Position numbers and translations under genes: made by a program. The notes under the pieces are model-generated. The model was not told the DNA's origin. It did not search any database and saw only the letters and a list, made by a program, of their open reading frames with translations. Positions 1 to 5,543 of a stretch of 7,815 nt of DNA are shown piece after piece. Numbering within the stretch: the first letter of the stretch is position 1; every line of letters starts with the position of its first letter. Source of the DNA: JASFWK01 sp050049355. GTDB taxonomy: Bacteria > Chloroflexota > Anaerolineae > B4-G1 > DUEL01. The stretch spans positions 1-7,815 of the forward strand of contig JASFWK010000101.1 in assembly GCA_050049355.1 (NCBI GenBank), given 5' to 3'.

Positions 1-804
1 CTCGCCCTCGTCCACGTGGACGCAGTGGACGGCGATGGTCTTTGGGCCGAGCACTCCGGCGTCATGGAGCCGGTGGACCACGCGCTTGCCGCTCTTCTGC
101 AGACTATCCTCCTGGTCGGCGACATCCTCCGACACGTGCAGGTGGAAGCCCAGTCCTAATTCGTCCGCGGCGGCCACAGAGTCGGCCAAGGTCTCATCCG
201 AGAGGGTGAGGGAAGCATGAAGGCCAAAGGAGGCAGCGATTCGAGATTCCAGGCTGCAGATTCGAGATTGGGCGAAACGGATGTTCTCGGCGATGCCGGC
301 CCGGGTGCGCTCGGGGCCGTCACGATCGGTGACCTCATAGCAGAGGGATGCGCGCACACCTGCTTCCTGCACCGCCTCACCGATCACGTTGAGCGAGCCC
401 TCGATCGCGTTGGGGCTCGCGTGATGGTCGATCAGCGTGGTGGTACCGTGCCGAATGGCATCGACCAAACAGACCAGGGCGGAGTAGCGCACATCCTCCA
501 GGCTCAGGACCTTGTCCAGCCGCCACCACAGCTGCTCCAGGATCTGAGGGAAGTTGGCAGGGGGCTCACCGGGGACAGCCATCCCTCGGGCGAAAGCCCC
601 ATAGAAGTGCGTGTGGCCACAGATGGAGGCGGGCATGACCAGCTGTCCATCGGCGTCCCAGCGTTCCTCGTCCGGATGGCGCGCGGTCAACCGCGCTGTG
701 GTGCCCAGCTCGGCGATGGTCTCCCCGTTGATCAGTAGAGCCCCATCCTCAATCAGCTGAGGATCGGAGCCAAAGGTCGCCAGACGTGCGTGGGTGATCA
801 ACAT
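1..804 (-). CDS. ssnA: SsnA-type amidohydrolase, 3' end beyond the window
   Basis: The first 268 residues of an amidohydrolase-superfamily protein (family usual length about 440) are visible. The likely role is a metal-dependent cytoplasmic hydrolase. SsnA proteins are annotated as putative aminohydrolases often linked to selenium-dependent purine or hydroxylase metabolism, and their substrate is not established. Seen: the metal-binding H-x-H motif at H64/H66 (ICGHTHFYG), the SsnA-like block LWWRLDKVL near residues 92-100, the stretch TLIDHHASPNAIEGSL at 123-138, ENIRFA at 173-178, a third ligand candidate H223 in HLHVSED and a fourth at H260 (AVHCVH). The distal catalytic Asp lies outside the window. 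The ATG at 804 is preceded by GAGGAGGTG (809-817) at good spacing. It lies 35 bp downstream of the methyltransferase stop, so the two are probably co-transcribed. Residues 179-189 are encoded by a small tandem repeat. None of the usual ssnA neighbours is visible, so the selenium link is not supported by context here. Confidence 0.88.
   Translation of the reverse strand, partial: MLITHARLATFGSDPQLIEDGALLINGETIAELGTTARLTARHPDEERWDADGQLVMPASICGHTHFYGAFARGMAVPGEPPANFPQILEQLWWRLDKVLSLEDVRYSALVCLVDAIRHGTTTLIDHHASPNAIEGSLNVIGEAVQEAGVRASLCYEVTDRDGPERTRAGIAENIRFAQSRICSLESRIAASFGLHASLTLSDETLADSVAAADELGLGFHLHVSEDVADQEDSLQKSGKRVVHRLHDAGVLGPKTIAVHCVHVDEGE
238..269. repeat. two 11 bp direct repeats inside the amidohydrolase gene
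   Basis: The 11-mer GATTCGAGATT occurs at 238-248 and again at 259-269, an offset of 21 bp, exactly seven codons. In the minus-strand reading frame both copies encode the same SRI tripeptide (QSRICSL then ESRIAAS, residues 179-192). The sequence between the copies differs, so only the 11 bp cores are conserved. They sit in the segment between ENIRFA and the GLHAS motif, where recalled E. coli SsnA differs in length and sequence. Confidence 0.75.
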
Positions 805-839
805 GGTGCACCTCCTCTGCAGGGCCAGGGGGAACGTCT

Positions 840-1676
840 CTACATCCTCCGAGAGATGACGTTCATGCTCCACAATTCGCCGGGGTACTTCGCCGGTTTC
901 CAGAGACCAAAGGAGCCGATCCACAGAACTTCGAAACCACAGCGCCCCAGGAGCTCGGAGATGGTGGATCGGTTGAAGTGGTAGAGATGGGCGATCAGGG
1001 ACGCGGGCGGCCCTTCGTCCTGCGTATCTGGGAGCCGGAGCGCGAGGATACCATCCGGCTTGAGCAGCTGGTAGGAGCGAAGCAGGTGTGCGACAGGATC
1101 GTGCGTGTGCTCGATCACGCTGTACATCGCAACGACGTCGAACGCCTCGTGCTGTCTGGTGTAGGTCGGCAGACTTGCACAGGCTGTCGGAATCCCTTTG
1201 GCTCTGGCGGCGTCCACGCACGATGGTGCGAGTTCCAGACCGAAGACGTCCCAGCCTCGCATCCTGGCTTCTGTCAGCACGTGGCCGCCTCCAAACCCAA
1301 CCTCCAGGAGTCTTCCGGGTGTAGCGAATTGCTCGATCTCGTCTAGCCTGAGGCTCGCTATCTCCACCAGCTTGGCCTCATCGGAGTGAACGTCGAGAGT
1401 TGCCTGCTCAAACAGTGGATCGTCTGGTCCCGCCAGATGGTAGTGCTCTGTGTAGAGCTGTTGGTAGAATTGCTCCGTAGGTTGTGGATCGAGCCACATC
1501 ATTCCGTCCGAGGTGCATCGCACCGTGTAGAAGCGCTGTCCGTTCAGAACGAAAGCGTTCAGCGGACTGATGTCCCGCTCGCCGCAGAGCAGGCAGGCAA
1601 CGCGTCGCGTCGGTATCTCGCTTATCCACGGGACGGTCGTGTCGAAGACCGCTCTCATCGGGTGCTCCTCGGTCAC
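840..1676 (-). CDS. class I SAM-dependent methyltransferase with N-terminal Cys motif
   Basis: A 278-residue cytoplasmic methyltransferase of the Methyltransf_23 type; the substrate cannot be told. Seen: SAM-binding motif I LLEVGFGGGHVL at residues 123-134, the acidic end of strand 2 in VFGLEL (E148), and motif IV plus following helix FDVVAMYSVIEHTHDP at 179-194, where the IEH signature is typical of small-molecule and lipid or sugar methyltransferases. The N-terminus has C28-x2-C31 and C54, followed by the WLDPQP block at 61-66. Related proteins usually have a four-Cys zinc site; here the fourth position appears to be D57 (CTSD). The longest start is a GTG at 1676, whose last two bases and the next A form the TGA stop of the upstream gene (4 bp GTGA overlap), indicating translational coupling. 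An ATG at 1658 preceded by GAGGAG is an alternative start, removing six residues. Stop is TAG at 842-840. Confidence 0.87.
   Translation of the reverse strand: MTEEHPMRAVFDTTVPWISEIPTRRVACLLCGERDISPLNAFVLNGQRFYTVRCTSDGMMWLDPQPTEQFYQQLYTEHYHLAGPDDPLFEQATLDVHSDEAKLVEIASLRLDEIEQFATPGRLLEVGFGGGHVLTEARMRGWDVFGLELAPSCVDAARAKGIPTACASLPTYTRQHEAFDVVAMYSVIEHTHDPVAHLLRSYQLLKPDGILALRLPDTQDEGPPASLIAHLYHFNRSTISELLGRCGFEVLWIGSFGLWKPAKYPGELWSMNVISRRM
1656..1669 (-). promoter_or_regulatory. internal ribosome binding site and alternative ATG start of the methyltransferase
   Basis: On the minus strand GAGGAG is followed by a 6-base spacer and ATG (codon 1658-1656). This competes with the GTG at 1676, which itself has GAGGA five bases upstream. 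The start is therefore ambiguous between a coupled GTG and an independently initiated ATG six codons later. Confidence 0.5.
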
Positions 1677-3109
1677 CTTGTTCCTCGTTCGAGCGGTCGT
1701 CCGCAGCGGATGCAGTGAGCATCCCTGAGTTCGGCGGGGACGAACTGCTCATGCCCGCAGGCGACGCAGCGGAGTAGAGAGCGGGTGTCGTGGCCGCAAG
1801 CGGGGCAGAAGTCATAGTCGTCTTCCAACGCGCGCCCGCAGTGTGGGCAGTGGCGGTCACGGGAAGTGGGCTGCGGCTCAGGGGTTGGCGTCGGAGCAGA
1901 GGAGGGCTCCGGTTCAGGCATGGTGGGTCGGCGGGCGTAAAGCAGCATGTAGGTGCTGAGGAGCAGGAGCCCCCCGCACGTCAACAGCAGCCCCCGCCAC
2001 GGCGTGAGCATCCCCAGAGAGAAGAATCCCAGGAATATGATTAGGAGCAGGCCCACGCGCCACCACGTCCGCCCCCAGCCGATCGTGAGACCGAGGAAGA
2101 GGACGCACAAGCCTGATACGAGGAGTAGAGCCAGGGTCGCTGCCACGACCACGTGCACCAAGCCGCTCAGGAAGGTGAGCATCGGGTAGAAGAGCGCCAG
2201 GGCCAGGCCCAAGAGGAGGTAACCAGCCATGGGCAGGCGCACTCCCGCCATGTGGAGCAACCCCACCAGCGCGGCCAGAAAGAGGCCCACCAGGAGAGGG
2301 GCCAGTGTGGCGAGTGCACGAAAGTCGTCCTGCAGCCGGGCCACGCGCTGCGCAAAGCTCAACTGGGTCGGCAGCGTGAGGCGGATATCGCGGTTGGCGA
2401 TCAGGTCTGTGTAGCGCCATGTGAAGCTCTGGCCTCCGTCCGTCTCCTCGCTGAGCGTGGGAGGCAGAGAGATGTTGGGAACCTCGCTCCCCACGAGGCC
2501 CAGCACCGTGATGGTGACGTCCACGTCCGAGCGTTGGTCGCGGTGCAGGCCGTAGGTGAAGCTGTTGGCACCGTCGGCCTTGTAGCTGATTGTGATCTGC
2601 TTTCCCTCGCCCGGCTGCAGCTCAGTCTGACAGCTGATGCCCTGTGTCGTGTACTGGGCCTGGGACGGCTCCTCGTCGTTTATCAGGAACCGTACATCGT
2701 GCAGGGTTTGCAGGTTGCTGGGGAAGGGAAAGAACACCTCGACGGTGCTCGTCACTTGGCCGGGGTTGGTAAGATCGTATTTGCCGTCGAAACTCAGATC
2801 ATAGACCGTGACGCTTACGCCTTCCTGCTCCTCGTAGCGGGCTATGAGGGTGGCCCGGACACGGCTCTCGCGTCCGGGGAGGATGGCAGGAGCGATCTGG
2901 CCCTCAGGTGGCGTGACATTCAGCCTCAGCGGGAGCTGAGAGATGCTCCGTGCATAGTTGCGGCTAAGGTATTCTTGCTGCGCCGCGGTGTAGATGCGCG
3001 ACGGCAGGTCGCTCACGACGACGATGTAGGCAATCAAGAGACTCGCGAGGCCTAAGAGCAGCAGGCCGTTGACCACGAGACTCTTGATCCACTTGGCTAG
3101 CTTGGGCAT
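1673..3109 (-). CDS. CreD-like inner membrane protein with C-terminal double zinc ribbon
   Basis: A 478-residue integral membrane protein. Predicted order: membrane helix at about 12-33; a large extracytoplasmic, beta-rich region at about 34-265; five closely spaced membrane helices between about 267 and 392; a Pro/Ser/Thr-rich linker at about 394-419; then two Cys4 zinc ribbons. The Cys sets are C421/C424/C435/C438 and C448/C451/C466/C469, each C-x2-C paired with C-x2-C. The one-plus-five topology and the helix text GYLLLGLALALFYPML resemble the CreD family (inner membrane protein of the CreBC regulon, role unclear), but CreD itself has no zinc ribbons. The similarity is judged by eye. The ribbons would lie in the cytoplasm if the N-terminus is cytoplasmic, and could bind protein or nucleic acid. 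The ATG at 3109 has AGGAGG (3120-3125) ten bases upstream. The stop overlaps the methyltransferase start. An alternative reading is a generic zinc-ribbon membrane protein unrelated to CreD. Confidence 0.8.
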   Translation of the reverse strand: MPKLAKWIKSLVVNGLLLLGLASLLIAYIVVVSDLPSRIYTAAQQEYLSRNYARSISQLPLRLNVTPPEGQIAPAILPGRESRVRATLIARYEEQEGVSVTVYDLSFDGKYDLTNPGQVTSTVEVFFPFPSNLQTLHDVRFLINDEEPSQAQYTTQGISCQTELQPGEGKQITISYKADGANSFTYGLHRDQRSDVDVTITVLGLVGSEVPNISLPPTLSEETDGGQSFTWRYTDLIANRDIRLTLPTQLSFAQRVARLQDDFRALATLAPLLVGLFLAALVGLLHMAGVRLPMAGYLLLGLALALFYPMLTFLSGLVHVVVAATLALLLVSGLCVLFLGLTIGWGRTWWRVGLLLIIFLGFFSLGMLTPWRGLLLTCGGLLLLSTYMLLYARRPTMPEPEPSSAPTPTPEPQPTSRDRHCPHCGRALEDDYDFCPACGHDTRSLLRCVACGHEQFVPAELRDAHCIRCGRPLERGTR

Positions 3110-3141
3110 AGCTTTCCGTCCTCCTCTCTCGAGGCTGATCC

Positions 3142-3147
3142 ATTCTA
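3142..3147 (-). promoter_or_regulatory. possible -10 element for the CreD-like operon
   Basis: Read on the minus strand the hexamer is TAGAAT, five of six matches to TATAAT, about 32 bases upstream of the ATG at 3109. No recognisable -35 lies 16-18 bases further upstream, so this is weak. The 262 bp gap makes a separate promoter for the three downstream genes plausible, but readthrough from the exporter gene is equally possible. Confidence 0.28.
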
Positions 3148-3239
3148 GCGGAAACCACGTCTTGGATGCCGTGACCCGCCCTTCTCTTCCCAGGACAAGC
3201 GCAAGTACAGACTCCGCGCTGCGCGGCTACCTTGATGGT

Positions 3240-3276
3240 GAAGAAGACTGGAGTCTCACCAGATCCAGTGTTCTTC
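3240..3276 (-). terminator. imperfect hairpin downstream of the ABC exporter gene
   Basis: The arms at 3240-3251 and 3265-3276 pair at 11 of 12 positions (one G-G mismatch) around a 13-base loop. It lies 96 bases beyond the exporter stop in the direction of its transcription. There is no T-run after the 3' arm, only the pyrimidine-rich CTTCTTC arm itself, so it may be an mRNA 3'-end stabiliser or a protein site instead of an intrinsic terminator. Confidence 0.35.
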
Positions 3277-3371
3277 CCTCTTTAGGCCTGCAGGGTCTAG
3301 AATGTCGACCACTGAGTCTCATCCAACGGGCCAACTCTGCTTCCTCTGTGGGCCGGTTTGCAGAGAGGAGA

Positions 3372-5129
3372 TCAAGGTGCTTCTGTTTGCTTCTCTTCTC
3401 CTGCCGCGGACAGCTCCAACTGGCGCCGGTAAAGCTGGCTGTATAGACCGCCTCGGCGTATCAGCTCGTGGTGGTCGCCCACTTCTTTGATATGGCCTTC
3501 CTCCAGGGCGATGATCTTGTCCGCTCTGCGGATGGTGCTGAGCCGGTGGGCGATGACCAGCGCACTGCGCCCCTTCAGCACCGACTCCAGCGCCTGCTGG
3601 ATCAGGTACTCCGCCTCGGCATCCACAGACGAGGTAGCCTCATCCAAGATGAGGATGCGTGGATCGGCCAGGATGGCCCGCGCCAGGGCCAACCTCTGCT
3701 TCTGCCCGCCGCTCAACCGGACCCCTCGCTCGCCGATCTCGGTATCGTAGCCTTGCGGCAGCGCTGCGATGAAGTCATGGGCATAGGCGACTTTGGTCGC
3801 GGCGATCAGTTCCTCCTCGGAAGCGTCGGGCTTGCCGTAGAGGAGGTTATCGCGGACAGTGGCGTTGAAGAGAAACGTATCTTGCAGCACGACTGCGACT
3901 TGCCTGCGGAGCGAATCGAGCCTAATCTCCCGCAGGTCGTAGCCGTCCACCGTGATGTGACCTTCGATCGGATCGTAGAAACGGGAGAGGAGGTTCGCGA
4001 TACTGGTCTTGCCTGCGCCACTGGGGCCGACCAGGGCAACCACCTCGCCGGGGGCGATGCGAAAGCTGACGTCGTGGAGCACCGCGTCGCCAGTGCCGTA
4101 GCGGAAGGTGACGTCCTTGAAGACCACCTCGCCTCTGACGGCAGGCAGATCTAGAGCGTCGGGTCTGTCCTGGATCTCTACTGTCATATCGAGCAGTTCG
4201 AAGATCCGCTCGCCGGCGGCGATCGCCTGCTGAAAGACGTTGTCTATCTCGGTCAGGCGATTGATGGGCTGGTAGAATGAGGTGATATAGGAGAGGAAGG
4301 CGACCAGTGTGCCCAGCGAGAGCCCACCCTGCACGACCATCGCTGCGCCAACCCCCAGCACGATCACCGTCCCCATGGAGGCAACAAAACCCATAGCAGG
4401 GAAGAACGTGGACCAGTAGAAGATCCCCTGCACCCGGGCCTGGTAGTAGTTCTCGCTCTCGACCGTGAACCGCTCCAGCTCGAGCTCTTCCTGTCCAAAA
4501 GACTGGATGACCTTCATTCCGGAGAGGCTATCTTGGAGGCGGGCGTTGATGTCCCCCAACCGGTCGCGCACACGGCGGTAGACCGGCCGAACGCGGGTGT
4601 TGAAGTAGCGGAGCGCCACTGCCAGAAGGGGCACCGGCAGCAGCACCAGCACCGCCAATCGCCACTCCAGCAGGAATAGGACGACAGCCGCTCCCACCAG
4701 TCGCAGTAGATCCACTGCTGCCAAAGCCGATCCGTGCGTCACGAACTGCTCGAGCGCGTTGACGTCGTTGGTCACGCGGGACATTAGCTCGCCGGTGGAG
4801 GTGCGCTCGAAGAAGGAGAGCGAGAGACGCTGCAGGTAGGCATAGAGTTGCAGCCGCAGATCTAAGATGAACTGCTCGCCCAACGCGTGCCGGAGGTAGA
4901 GATCGACCGCACTTACCAGCTGCTTCAGCACATACGTGCCAATCAGCGCGCCCACAAACGATCCCAGACGCGTCAGGTCGCGGGTGCCAATGACTTCGTC
5001 CACGATGGCTCTCTGGAAGAGCGGCGGTACCAGTTCCATACCTGCTCGGGCCGACAGCAGGATGCCGCTGACCACGACGGTCCTCCAATATGGGGCTAAG
5101 AAGCCCAATAGCCGCCTCAATACGCTCAT
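3372..5129 (-). CDS. ABC exporter half-transporter (fused permease and ATPase, MsbA type)
   Basis: A 585-residue type IV ABC exporter subunit, normal length for the MsbA/BmrA/LmrA group, expected to work as a homodimer in the cytoplasmic membrane since no partner half is adjacent. Residues about 15-295 form the six-helix membrane domain, including the coupling-helix region around SRVTNDVNALEQ (117-128). Nucleotide-binding domain: A-loop Tyr Y344, Walker A GPSGAGKT 368-375, Q-loop Q416 (VVLQDTFLFN), signature LSGGQ 472-476, Walker B ILILDE with D496/E497, D-loop SSVDAE 500-505, and H-loop H528 in IAHRLSTI. All catalytic residues are present, so it should be active. Substrate (lipid, glycolipid, drug or peptide) cannot be inferred. 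The ATG at 5129 is preceded by GGGAGGAA (5136-5143). It is divergent from the ParA-LCP pair and shares their intergenic region. Confidence 0.95.
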   Translation of the reverse strand: MSVLRRLLGFLAPYWRTVVVSGILLSARAGMELVPPLFQRAIVDEVIGTRDLTRLGSFVGALIGTYVLKQLVSAVDLYLRHALGEQFILDLRLQLYAYLQRLSLSFFERTSTGELMSRVTNDVNALEQFVTHGSALAAVDLLRLVGAAVVLFLLEWRLAVLVLLPVPLLAVALRYFNTRVRPVYRRVRDRLGDINARLQDSLSGMKVIQSFGQEELELERFTVESENYYQARVQGIFYWSTFFPAMGFVASMGTVIVLGVGAAMVVQGGLSLGTLVAFLSYITSFYQPINRLTEIDNVFQQAIAAGERIFELLDMTVEIQDRPDALDLPAVRGEVVFKDVTFRYGTGDAVLHDVSFRIAPGEVVALVGPSGAGKTSIANLLSRFYDPIEGHITVDGYDLREIRLDSLRRQVAVVLQDTFLFNATVRDNLLYGKPDASEEELIAATKVAYAHDFIAALPQGYDTEIGERGVRLSGGQKQRLALARAILADPRILILDEATSSVDAEAEYLIQQALESVLKGRSALVIAHRLSTIRRADKIIALEEGHIKEVGDHHELIRRGGLYSQLYRRQLELSAAGEEKQTEAP

Positions 5130-5185
5130 CGGAGATTCCTCCCGTGGCTGTCTCCTCCCATCACAGCCTCGAGTTTATGATGATG

Positions 5186-5214
5186 ATTGTACCGTAGGTG
5201 GTGTGCCGCCGCAA
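5186..5214 (-). promoter_or_regulatory. candidate promoter of the ABC exporter gene
   Basis: On the minus strand, TTGCGG (5214-5209) is followed by a 17 bp spacer and TACAAT (5191-5186). The -10 matches five of six consensus bases and the -35 three of six. The predicted start leaves a leader of about 50 bases before the ATG at 5129, which fits its strong ribosome binding site. Confidence 0.5.
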
Positions 5215-5324
5215 GACGGAGTGTTTGTGACTTTACCCACGACTCCCGTGCACACACCTGCGAGTCCGGGCTCGGACGCTTGTTGGAGTCGAACGGGTGT
5301 TGCGCAGAGGCCTGCAGTCCTTTC

Positions 5325-5370
5325 TTGACACATCTTGACGCAGAAGCGGCAGAGGATTTCCTCTTGTCAA
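5325..5370. promoter_or_regulatory. phased TTGAC half-sites with a 14 bp dyad
   Basis: TTGACA at 5325-5330, TTGACG at 5335-5340 and the inverted copy TGTCAA at 5365-5370 are offset by 10 and 30 bp, so all three would face the same side of the helix. Immediately before the inverted copy is the perfect dyad AGAGGA-TT-TCCTCT at 5351-5364. The TTGACA equals the consensus -35, but no -10 lies at 16-18 bp from it on the plus strand or from the inverted copy on the minus strand, so operator function is more likely than promoter function. Confidence 0.35.
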
Positions 5371-5409
5371 CGCGGTACTGGTGGCCTCAGGCGGCCGGTG
5401 CCCCAGTGT

Positions 5410-5442
5410 GTAACTGCACCGTAACCCGGTTGTAATGTCTCT
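5410..5442 (+). repeat. three 11 bp spaced GTAA repeats upstream of the ParA promoter
   Basis: GTAA occurs at 5410, 5421 and 5432, exactly 11 bp apart, each with a pyrimidine on either side (YGTAAY): TGTAAC, CGTAAC, TGTAAT. They end 15 bp before the perfect -10 at 5458 and cover the place where the -35 should be. This layout is what OmpR/PhoB-family winged-helix activators use, as known from Pho boxes. The regulator is not identified. Confidence 0.45.
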
Positions 5443-5457
5443 CGGCTCATTGCAGCA

Positions 5458-5463
5458 TATAAT
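5458..5463 (+). promoter_or_regulatory. -10 element of the ParA-LCP operon
   Basis: A perfect TATAAT lies 80 bases upstream of the ParA ATG, predicting a leader of about 75 bases. At 17 bp upstream the hexamer is ATGTCT, only three of six matches to the -35 consensus, so the promoter probably needs an activator. A better TTGTAA at 5430-5435 is too far away (22 bp). Confidence 0.55.
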
Positions 5464-5471
5464 GAGACTAG

Positions 5472-5487
5472 CGCTGCCATCGCAGCG
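5472..5487 (+). promoter_or_regulatory. hairpin at the predicted 5' end of the ParA-LCP mRNA
   Basis: CGCTGC-CATC-GCAGCG is a perfect six-base stem with a four-base loop, extended by one G-T wobble (5471/5488). It starts at or just after the transcription start predicted from the TATAAT. It may stabilise the transcript end or act as an operator. It is well clear of the ribosome binding site at 5532-5537. Confidence 0.4.
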
Positions 5488-5543
5488 TCATCTTCGCGTG
5501 GATCAGGGGAGCGCTATCCTCGGTCGATTCTGGGGAGCTGCTC

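Larger units (their letters stand above)
3110..3371. other. 262 bp gap between the ABC exporter and the CreD-like gene
   Basis: No convincing gene is present. The gap contains an imperfect hairpin at 3240-3276, a compact GC dyad CCGCGC-T-GCGCGG at 3214-3226, an eight-base palindrome CCTGCAGG at 3287-3294, and a possible minus-strand -10 hexamer at 3142-3147. No RNA gene was recognised. Confidence 0.7.
5130..5543. other. 414 bp divergent regulatory region
   Basis: This region separates the minus-strand ABC exporter from the plus-strand ParA gene and has no credible gene. Beyond the sites listed separately it contains small inverted repeats: GTCCG-GGCT-CGGAC at 5264-5277, GCCTCAGGC at 5384-5392, AACCCGGTT at 5423-5431, and the palindrome AGCGCT at both 5470-5475 and 5510-5515, 40 bp apart. 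Confidence 0.75.

Noticed and set aside
217..738. A 173-codon plus-strand open frame
   Set aside because: It lies antisense to the SsnA-type gene, which has clear family motifs and a good ribosome binding site. The plus-strand product matches nothing recognisable.
2153..3055. A 300-codon plus-strand open frame
   Set aside because: It is antisense to the CreD-like gene, whose membrane helices and eight zinc-ligand Cys are convincing. The plus-strand translation is rich in Arg, Gln, Gly and His without any recognisable domain.
3214..3226. CCGCGC-T-GCGCGG as an intrinsic terminator
   Set aside because: A one-base centre leaves only a four-base usable stem, and no T-run follows on either strand.
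3284..3293. The 10-mer AGGCCTGCAG shared with 5308-5317 as a dispersed repeat
   Set aside because: Only ten bases match, the flanks differ, and the word contains a common palindrome; chance is sufficient.
5261..5310. tRNA-like look of the stretch around the GTCCG-GGCT-CGGAC hairpin
   Set aside because: There is no cloverleaf: no acceptor stem, no anticodon arm of proper spacing and no T-arm consensus.
5325..5353. TTGACA as a consensus -35 for a plus-strand promoter
   Set aside because: The hexamer 17 bp downstream is GGCAGA, and no -10 appears at 16 or 18 bp either. The better promoter is the TATAAT at 5458.
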